Origin: Owenia fusiformis
Lineage: Eukaryota > Annelida > Polychaeta > Sabellida > Oweniidae
Length of the DNA: 64,000 nucleotides
Assembly: GCA_903813345.2 (NCBI GenBank)
Contig: CAIIXF020000003.1
Span: forward strand, 17,186,931 to 17,250,930
Direction: 5' to 3'
In this document: positions 25,235 through 64,000 of the stretch, piece by piece
How the letters are laid out: each line of letters starts with the position of its first letter
Position numbering within the stretch: position 1 is the first letter of the stretch
Notes under the pieces: model-generated
What the model was told of the DNA's origin: nothing
The model's input: the letters and a program-made list of their open reading frames with translations, nothing else
Databases searched by the model: none
Position numbers and translations under genes: made by a program

Positions 25235-26050
25235 CTAACCCTACTATCACACCAAACTAGTTCTCACTACGTTCTCGAAAACGGGCTTCAACTGTGTACG
25301 AACGGACTGGACGTACTAAGAACCGTTTGGGATCTATTTACAAACTTCATCGAACGTACTCGAACGGGTAGGTCCTCTAGAACTTAGACAATGCTCAAAA
25401 TGTTCTCGTAGTCGTCACGTTCTACAATTAGAACGAGTGACAACGTACTAACGACGAGCTGGACGTACTACGAACGGAACCGTCGTACTTCAATCCTACT
25501 AGGGACGTTTTAACAACGAGTTGAACTGTCTGAGGACGTGTTGAGAACGAGGTAGAACTCATTGCAAACGGGTTTAAACTGATTAAGAACGTATTTAACA
25601 CTGCTTATGAACAAGTTAGCAAAAATATAGCTATCACACCAAACAAGTTGCCACTGCGTTCTTCAAAACTGGTTCTAAACTGTGTGCGAACGGAATGAAC
25701 GTAGCTGCAACTTTCTAAGGTCTATTTACGAACTTTATGAACGTTCTCAGACGGGAATGTGATTTTAGAATTTTGAATCGATTAAAAATTTGATTGCGAC
25801 CATACCGTTCTGTTATCAGGTCATGATGACCTTCTAGACTAAGGGACGCGTTCTACGGCGTTGCACACCGACGTGGTGCGACCTGAACGAACTGCGAACG
25901 AGATGGACGTATTGAAGACTGTTTAAGAACGAAGAAGCTAATTATTTCAGACATATTTCCCGACCACAGCCAGATTGAGCCCGTTTTACGACGTTTTCGT
26001 AGGACTGGCAAGAACGGGTAAGAACGAGTTTGGTGTGATAGGGGGGTTAG
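25235..26050. mobile_element. GAACG-rich terminal-inverted-repeat element
   Basis: The left end CTAACCCTACTATCACACCA and the right end TGGTGTGATAGGGGGGTTAG are inverted copies. Between them the pentamer GAACG/CGTTC recurs dozens of times on both strands (ACGAACGGACTGGACGTACT-like blocks). A second internal TATCACACCAAACAAGTTGC at about 25630 suggests two fused or duplicated halves. There is no ORF. Base composition is strikingly different from its AT-rich surroundings. It does not match a superfamily I can name. Confidence 0.75.
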
Positions 26051-26071
26051 CAGATCAACTATGCATAGATA

Positions 26072-26182
26072 CTTTGTAATATATTGTATTGTATTGTATT
26101 TTGTTTACCACCAATGAAGGTGATCGAATCCGGGACCTATTGCGTAAGAGGTACCTGCGCTACCACTGAGCTACACGGGTGG
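26072..26182 (-). mobile_element. Short tRNA-derived SINE
   Basis: On the minus strand 26182-26108 is tRNA-like: CCACC...GGTGG ends, an A box TAGCTCAGTGGTAGCGC and a B box GGATTCGATC. It is followed directly by AAACAAAATACAATACAATA, a simple-repeat tail typical of SINEs. With almost no body between head and tail it is unusually short. The tail argues against a functional tRNA gene. Confidence 0.7.
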
Positions 26183-26439
26183 ACTATCCTATTGTTTTGA
26201 AAGGCACCCTATTGTGTTTTTGTTTTTAAGAATGGATGACCTTCTACAATCACTGACAGATTGAGGTGCTTCCGCAGGTCAGACCCCCTCTGATTTCACC
26301 TTTATTGTTTAGTATTGACATTATTGCATAGTTCAAACATGAAATGAGAGAGGGTCCTGGCTGCGGAAGATATACAATGTGAAAGTATGCAAAAAATTTA
26401 GTTTCAAAAAGGAGGGCATATTGGATCTGCCAGACACCA

Positions 26440-27250
26440 AGGCAACAAGCTATCAGACAAGTATCAAATGGGTCGATTTATTTTTGATTTATCAGTCATG
26501 CATGCCTCTGAAGAGGAAACGTTGCAGAGTGACTGAATTGATATCCATTTAGTCATTAAAGGGACACTGTTTCTAAGGTAGTTCTCATGCTAATGAACAC
26601 TAAAATGTTTTAAACAAAAAATCAAATGGGTCAATCTTCTTTTGATTCATCAGTCATGTCTATCTCTTGAGATGATATGTTGAAGAGACACTAAATTAAT
26701 ATCCATTTAGCCATTAAAGGGACACTCCTTGTAAGGTAGTTCTCACCCAAAGAAACAAATAGGCCAATCGATTATTCATGCATGCCCCTGAAGATGATTT
26801 ATTGCAGAGGGACTGAGTCATTATCCATTCAGCCATTTAAAGGGACATTGCTTGTAAGATAGTTTTAACAAAGATTCAAAGGGTAAATATACTTTTGATT
26901 CATCAGTCATCCCTGCCCCTGAATGTGATATATTGCGGAGGGACTGAATCAGTATCCATTTACCCATTTAAAGAGACAATGCTTGTAAAGTAGTTCTCAA
27001 CTAATGGGTCAATCTATATTTGATTCCTCATTCAATTGCCTACCCCTGAAGATGATATATTGCTGAGGGACTAAATCAATATCCATGTAGCTGTTTAAAG
27101 GGACACTGCTTGCAAGGTAGTTCTCACAAAAAGAAACAAAAGATTTTGATGCTTGTCCCAAAAGATGATATATTGCTGAAAGACGGAATCAATATCGATT
27201 TAGCCATTAAAGGGACACTGCTTGTAAGATATTTCTCATCCTAAGTCAAA
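26440..27250. repeat. Degenerate ~125-bp tandem repeat (about 6 copies)
   Basis: CCATTTAGCCATTAAAGGGA followed by CACTGCTTGTAAGGTAGTTC recurs near 26552, 26695, 26820, 26955, 27082 and 27195, with 'CAGTCAT...CCCCTGAAGATGATAT' between. Copies are diverged, so the array is old. Confidence 0.7.
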
Positions 27251-28785
27251 CTAAAATATTTTACCTCATAATAATTATATGTTATACAATGGATAGATTA
27301 AAATACCTCCACTTGTTTGATAGCAAAACAATGGGTTTCAAACTGACGAAAAACTCTCCTACATGCACCTTTTCAATTTTAAAAAGCAACCATTTGACTT
27401 TATACCTTTAGCTTCAATTGAATTATTCTTTGAAAATGCCAAATAAATATATCATATATTGGAAAGTCACAACTAGATTTTTAATATTAGAGTTGAATAC
27501 CTAGGTTTTGTGTTTTCAATATGTTGCCCTTTGTGTCCTACCTTTGATAATGGTGTTGTTTAATATGTCCTCTAAATTGAATATCCTAGGTTAAACCTTC
27601 TACATACCAACTGAGGTCATACTTTTGCTGAGATTCAAGATTAAGATTCATAGATATACTACATTTTAGGGGTTGTTTTATGATTTGTGTTTTCAATATA
27701 TTGCCCTACCTTAATGATATTTTGATATATCGATTGATTGAATGGTCAATATACTTAAAATAGTCACGAGTGAAGACTAAAATACCCGTAACATGATATT
27801 TAGAATGATTTGCATAGTCAAACTTAAATGCACTAAATGACCTTAGTTTTAATCCCTATGACCTAATTTTGTTTTGGATGTGTTCATAATTTATAAAAGT
27901 AACTATTTCCATGTTACATTCAATGAAACCTTTGGGGGCACCTTTAGGTACATTGGGTAACGGATCCTTTCCATCATAAGTTGAAATATTGCAGGACTAC
28001 CTGTATTAATTCCCCTCTCATTGCCATTTAGAGAATAGCTCTCGGGTTTTATACAAGAATTCAAAAATCCCAGATTCCTCCAGCATTTTCATGAAATTGT
28101 TCACGAATGGTAATTAACCTCTTGACTACCCTAAGTGACATTTTTGCAATACCCCAGAAATGACCTTGAAACCCAGGGTGACGAGATAATCTGTCACAAA
28201 ATTGTTCGCTAAAATTGCTCTTATTTGAATAATTTTCATCCAATTTTCAAAAAAATTGTTTTAAAATGTGTAGAAATGATCTTTACTGTCTAATTATACT
28301 AAAATGAGCATTGACTGTTTTATATGTATGTAGAAAACTGGCAAAAATGAAAAATTCTCTGGTTTGAACCGATTTTAGAGCCTGGGATCCCAGAGGTGAA
28401 CCTATGGACTTAACTTCTACCCAGATTGACAATTCTTGTCTAGTCAGGCCAAAACACCCCAATCAAACCCATATTCCCTGTCCTTTGGGTTTACTTGTTG
28501 TTTTAAAAAAATCATTGCATGGTTCATTATTGCAACTGTTATGGATGGTGTTCAATTATCAACAGTTACAGAATAATGAAGTTGGTTTTGTTTGAAAAAT
28601 TGATGGTTTTGGTAACGAATAATGTTGATTTTTTTGTATTCAAGTAACACAAATCATTAAATTTTAAGATTCATCAGGTGATGGGAGGGGGATCAAACCT
28701 TAACAAAATAAACTTCTTTTCCACGACTGTTGATACTGGACACCATAGACAATCAACCTCCAAGGGCCTTATATTACACATGGTG
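27251..28785. other. Intergenic stretch between TMPPE and ATP2C1
   Basis: AT-rich sequence without recognisable gene, transposon terminus or array. It may hold the distal ATP2C1 3' UTR. Confidence 0.5.
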
Positions 28786-28861
28786 TCATGTAACACATTG
28801 TGTCATGTTACACATTGTCTCATGTTACACATTGTGTCATGTTACACATTGTGTCATGTTA
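28786..28861. repeat. 17-bp tandem repeat near ATP2C1 3' end
   Basis: About 4.5 copies of CATTGTGTCATGTTACA. It lies 80 bp beyond the ATP2C1 stop, so it is probably in the 3' UTR. Confidence 0.8.
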
Positions 28862-28941
28862 CTGACTATATCAAAACTTATCACAAACAAAAATACCAGA
28901 ATTATCAATAAATAATTTGCCTATATATTTTTTATAACATT

Positions 28942-59030
<30,089 letters not shown>

Positions 59031-60881
59031 TGAAACTCCAGTTGATATCAAGAAATCAAAAGAAATTCTGAAATATTTTGATCAACTGGGAAAAATACTT
59101 ATTCATATAAGGATGCTCCACAATAATGTTTCACCTATGTTCTATGGAAGAGCTTACTGAAAAGTGTTGTATTAATTTACATGCAGATAAAGACCAGTGT
59201 TTGAGCTACTTTCCGACCTGTATAAATATTGGGAGTGGTTTCTATTGTTTCACGTACATGTAGTTATATTTTGATTGGTTTCTATTGTTTTAGAAACGTT
59301 TTGGGAGTGTCTATATTGTTTAGAAATTGTATTGAAAGTTTAGACAAACAATTGATACTGAGATACATTTTTCACTGAAGAAAATGTATATATGCAAGTA
59401 AAAGACTGAAGAGGGTAAAGATCAAGAACTATGGAAAACTAACCCCAAATCCCCCCCCCCCCTTTCAAGAGCCAATATCTTAATCAAAAGACCTCAAGTT
59501 GCTTTATATAGTATTGCTGGATAATTCTTTTTTTATTTTCATACATAATTGCATTGTTTATATCATATAACCAAATTTATTCAGTTGATATAACCTGATT
59601 AAATGATCTTTATATGAATAAATTATTGAAAAAATCATTTATATGGCTGGATTTACATAAACAATCCATTTACCGTAAACATCTCCTTGACAACAAAACA
59701 CGACATAAACATTGCATAAATCATGTATCATCAGTCACAATTTCAAGGAACTGCAAGCACAAATACTGACTTGAATTACATGAACTGTATCAATATACTT
59801 ATCGAGAAAATGAATTTCAGACTTACTAGATTCTAGTGCATATATGCATAGGTTATAAAGTAGCAATGCAGTATATATTAAAGCTATTAGCTATGATTGC
59901 TTATCGAGTAGTAAATTCATATTTCTCGATGATTTGATAATTAATTATAACATGTATAATGTAAGCGGCAGCTTCAGTGAATAAGGAGAAGTCCAAAGCA
60001 CAAGGCCTCCTTACAAGCAAATAGATTGTTGTGCTAATAATTAAAATCATGAATGAATCGTCTCTAATATTTCATTTTATTTAGGTGAATACCACACAAG
60101 TGACAGTCCCCTTTCAAGGAATTTGTCACATTCAATATGCCAAACCACCGAAAACTGCTTTCCAAATCATTCACATTACAGTGTTCTCCCCAAAAAAAAT
60201 TTCAACTGGGTGCAAGATTTCAAGTCTGAAAAAATCAGCACTCGCTACGCTCACAATATCTCAGTGTAGGTGCTTACTTCACTCATTTTTCAAATCAGAA
60301 GTTGAAGTGCAGATTCCAACTGGGTGCCAACTGGGGGGCCTTTGGTTTCAAGTAGGGGGAGCCCCCGGTATAAGTGACATGGGGAGATCCCTGCATTATG
60401 TGATTCATTTGACCAAATAGCACACAATGTATCAGTCAGTTTATATTAAATTTGCAATATTTGAATTCATCTGGAAAATCACAGGCTGCACTAATATTTC
60501 TTTATCAATTTGATATTCAAACATTTTGTCCGGTGTGAAACACTATACCCTGCGTGCAGAGTCTAGTTAAACTACACTCTGCCTAATAGAGACCATATTA
60601 CAGTTTAGTAGCCCCGCCCCAACGATGGGTACCGGTGACAGTTTGGGTAATAAATCACTTTTGACAGTTCACAGGTTTATTTTAGTTTGATAGAGTGAAG
60701 ACGAAGCTCTCTTTTAAGAAATGAAGTCAAACGAATGCAAAGGGTAGAAATACTAATGCTTGAAAGAAATTCCTTGCCTAGAGTAAGCAGCGGTAGTTTG
60801 TCCGAACTGATTAGAGTTAGATATTAGAGCGCTTTCAAACTTACCTTTAGACCCAGGGTTCTTAGACATGTAGTATACACC
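59031..60881. other. ATP2C1: Upstream flank of ATP2C1
   Basis: Must contain the 5' UTR and probably the promoter, but no convincing core elements stand out in the AT-rich sequence. No coding exon is recognised. Confidence 0.4.
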
Positions 60882-61447
60882 CAGGCCCGTAGCCAGGATT
60901 TGCCAAGGGGGATTCGTTCAAAAATTTCCAGGGGATGTTCACATTTGACAGTTTTGGCCCAAATATGGCTAAAATCACTTGAGAAGGGCTCAAAATGGTG
61001 AAAAACTGCATGATTTTGAAAGAATTTTTGGCTACGGGCCTGACACCATATCATTTTAAAGAATAAATTCAATTGCTTGATGAAAAAATTGTTGAAAAAT
61101 TGTAATATTTACATATTTATTGATGACTGATGAAAGTTGGAAGAATTTTGGTGTATTATAGCATCTGAGGGTTAGGTACTTGTGTCTGTGACAGCCCGGG
61201 TCATAAATCACTTCAATCCTACTGTGCTGACCTTTTCTCAACCAATTAGCAAGCTGGATGAAACAAATGCTAAATGTGTGTAACTATGCGATGACTTCAG
61301 AGGTAGGCTAATGACCATGTATAGAAAGTCATCCATATTTAGATGACAAATTCTGATTAGTTCGGTGAGTTTAGAGATTTATTTATTGGAAGAGTAAAGA
61401 CGAAGCTCTCTTTTATGAAGCAAAGTTGAACGAATGCAAAGTGTAGT
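60690..61447. repeat. Direct repeat pair (GAAGACGAAGCTCTCTTTTA)
   Basis: About 57 bp at 60690-60748 (AGACGAAGCTCTCTTTTA...AACGAATGCAAAG.GTAG) recurs at 61391-61447. A hAT-like MITE lies between them. Confidence 0.7.
60882..61042. mobile_element. 161-bp hAT-like MITE
   Basis: CAGGCCCGTAGCCAGGATTT at the left and the inverted TTTGGCTACGGGCCTG at the right; flanks share ACACC. No ORF of its own. Confidence 0.75.
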
Positions 61448-62086
61448 GATTTTTGAATATAAAACTAATATTCACCATTGAATTATTTTGAAGCTTCCTA
61501 TTCAAGTGGTCAAGCTGGAATAAAACTAATAACATCATATGACAGATATTAATATTTTGCTCTATCCTCTAAAACCAATACAAATAGTTATACATAAAAG
61601 TCAATCAGATCAATTACTACACACTATACATAGATTTACCTATGATCATTCAGTAAAAAACATATGAATTAAAAATCAAAAATTGAGTGCGTAAAACTGG
61701 CAAGGATATTGTAAAAATAATTCCTTCTCCAGTTTTTACCTGTCATACTAAGTGCCCTTCAAATTAAAATGTCAAATAATATGATTCATATTAATGAAAT
61801 AAGTTATCAATCGGTAGTGTGACCTTGTAGTAGTATAATTACATTTTGAAGAACAGAAGATTAGATTCATTTATAAATAAGAGGATTTTTCTCATTGAAA
61901 ACATTCAAAATTCTTATCTTCTAACCTTGTAAGGGCTTCCCAAGAGGGGGTAGTGGGGTCGCTTTTGTCACTTTTAAGATTTAAAAATATTTCTTTATCA
62001 CATTTAAAATTTACTTGTCATATTTTGTCAGATTCGTTCCTTTTTAGTCAGTCAAAGTATTTAATGCACTAAATAGTCTGTTATGT
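61448..62086. other. Intergenic stretch, nothing recognised
   Basis: AT-rich, short ORFs only. Confidence 0.5.
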
Positions 62087-62488
62087 TCCATTGTTTGATT
62101 GCTGGTTAGAATAAGTCATCTTAACTAGCATCAATTTACATTCAGAACAAATTATCTATTTTTGTCACTCTCAAAATACTTGTCAGTCCATTGTTTGATT
62201 GCTGGTTAGAATAAGTCATCTTAACTAGCATCAATTTACATTCAGAACAAATTATCTATTTTTGTCACTCTCAAAATACTTGTCAGTCCATTGTTTGATT
62301 GCTGGTTAGAATAAGTCATCTTAACTAGCATCAATTTACATTCAGAACAAAATATCTATTTTTGTCACTCTCAAAATACTTGTCAGTCCATTGTTTGATT
62401 GCTGGTTAGAATAAGTCATCTTAACTAGCATCAATTTACATTCAGAACGAATTATCTATTTTTGTCACTCTCAAAACACTTGTCAGTC
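62087..62488. repeat. Exact 100-bp tandem repeat, 4 copies
   Basis: TCCATTGTTTGATTGCTGGT starts at 62087, 62187, 62287 and 62387. The copies differ at only a few bases, so the amplification is recent. No exon is recognised in the unit. Confidence 0.93.
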
Positions 62489-63694
62489 CGATAAATGTGC
62501 AAAATTGTCACTTGCAAGGATTGATTTGTCACATTTGTTCGTTTTTAAGTACCCCAAAGTCCCATTTAGTCCCATTTTTAGAGGCCAGGTCGCCTTATCA
62601 CATACCCCTTGGGGAGCCCCCTTATGTTATTATAACCACTTGCAATTTGAAGATGGGGTCTGAATGATACCAAATTAAATCTTCCGTTACAAATATATTG
62701 AGGTATGCTATTTTAGTCTATAGTGTGTGCCAAAAACTATCGGCTGATAAACATCTAGGAAATATCATTTAAATATTATATGACTGGACGTCTAGAAGTA
62801 TATGATTTGATAAAGAAACAAAAGCAGTAAATATTCACAGAGTCACTTTATTCAATGTCAATATCACAACTATTGTTAAAGTTTGTTTTAAGCCGCTATT
62901 AGGGAATGCATAGCAACAATTTGATCAAAATTTCCAAAAACTTCAACTTAATAGATAGCACTGATTATAAGCTACATCTTCAAAACTGACACACTTTACA
63001 TAAACATTTATTATTAAAAAAAAAGAACATTTATTCTTTCCATGATTGATTTGGTCTGAAAGCTGTGAATCTTGTCTACTCTGTTATTTTTCTAGGTGAC
63101 TTTGAGCAACCAGGATGTTGATTTTCAAAGCTGTGCAGTAAGACAGAAAAATGCTTTATGAATATTGTAAATATTTCTCTGTCCCTCAATCCTATTACAT
63201 CCTCCGAGTCACTGTTCTCTGATTTCTAAATGTTTTCAAATTTGTGTATGAATATGATCAGTTTTAAGTTTCAAAAACATATATTACATGAACAAAGACT
63301 CCCTTAATAATATATTAACATTGATTTAAGAAGCTCTTTTGATGTTATAATATGTTTCTTGTTCATAGCTCAAATATTCTTTAATTCAAATTATAAAGAT
63401 TATTTTTTCACAACATTTACAGATGAAGTTACTTAAGTTCATGTGATGGGTCTGTGCATCGGTCTGTCTCCCCCCCCCCCCTATAAATAAATAAATAAAC
63501 TAAACTATTTTTTTGTCATGAAATATTGCGTTATGGAATATAAGGATAAGAGATGAGAGTTTTACTGGCACCATTTGACTGATATTTGTTGAAGGACCAT
63601 GCTGATATCAAATAAGTACTTTCATAATTTTGTATCAATAAAGTGAAAAATAATATTTTGAATGAGAAATACTTTACAATTTAGCTCCATGAGG
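62489..63694. other. Intergenic stretch, nothing recognised
   Basis: AT-rich with a poly-C run and ATAAATAAATAAATAA near 63472-63500. No gene seen. Confidence 0.5.
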
Positions 63695-63785
63695 ATGAGT
63701 TGTCCAGGGGATGAGTTGTCTAGGGGATGAGTTGTCCAATGGATGAGTTGTCTAGGGGATGATTTGTTCAGGGGATGGGTTGTCT
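63695..63785. repeat. ~19-bp tandem repeat
   Basis: About five copies of GATGAGTTGTCCAGGG at the right edge of the window, with small changes between copies. Confidence 0.8.
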
Positions 63786-64000
63786 GTAAGCCCCCTGGTA
63801 CTTACCCCAATATTTTTCATATCATTCCCACGACTACAGTGCTGATATATAATAATAAAGGGTACTTTTTCAAACTTAATAGAGTGCTCCACCAAAATGA
63901 ATTTGCCTACATACCCCTGAGACTCGTATCTGATAGATAGAATGCACAAATAAAACAAAAGTTTTGCTATTATAGGTAAAAAGTTCTCTTGAAATTTCGA

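Noticed and set aside
26108-26182. Functional tRNA gene
   Set aside because: The acceptor and anticodon regions pair poorly by eye and a simple-sequence tail follows directly, so a SINE fits better.
60824-61072. 82-codon minus-strand ORF
   Set aside because: It coincides with a 161-bp hAT-like MITE and reads through its inverted ends.

Overview
The window is nuclear DNA of an animal. The genes are split into short exons with GT-AG introns, the sequence is AT-rich, and most of the 64 kb is intron, small DNA transposons and tandem repeats. Element types (pogo-like and hAT-like MITEs, Pearl/Helentron-like elements with ACGG/ACTG microsatellites, a tRNA-derived SINE) and divergence of the proteins from vertebrate relatives suggest a marine invertebrate, most likely a lophotrochozoan such as a bivalve. 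This is an inference, not a proof.

Layout: (1) 1-5349 is a minus-strand LTR retrotransposon with about 2.5 kb LTRs, a PBS matching tRNA-Leu, a polypurine tract and no coding capacity; its left end lies outside the window. (2) 5573-7086 (+) holds the last three exons of a MARVEL-type four-helix membrane protein gene. (3) 10798-17713 (-) is a complete four-exon gene for a membrane-anchored JmjC 2-oxoglutarate oxygenase. (4) 17962-21418 (+), divergent from it with 248 bp between start codons, is a complete five-exon TMPPE gene (membrane metallophosphoesterase). (5) 28942-59030 (-) is a complete 24-exon secretory-pathway Ca2+/Mn2+ P-type ATPase gene (ATP2C1/SPCA), 927 codons assembled here with all P-type motifs intact. 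(6) 59031-64000 is its upstream flank, with repeats only.

The main discovery is a shared pattern. In three unrelated genes, five exon edges have been amplified in tandem into the neighbouring intron, each copy carrying the splice site: TMPPE exon 5 acceptor (112 bp x 6), JmjC exon 2 acceptor (63 bp x about 19), ATP2C1 exon 17 donor (55 bp x 7), ATP2C1 exon 22 donor (32 bp x 8 or more) and ATP2C1 exon 16 acceptor (21 bp x 3). The complete exon always sits at the exon-side end, so the reading frame survives while arrays of decoy splice sites lie in the introns.

The genes do not form one pathway. Three of the four products are predicted integral or anchored membrane proteins likely to act in the endomembrane system, and ATP2C1 would load the Golgi with Ca2+ and Mn2+. 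All exon joins were made by eye from splice consensus and protein continuity; no search or transcript evidence was available.
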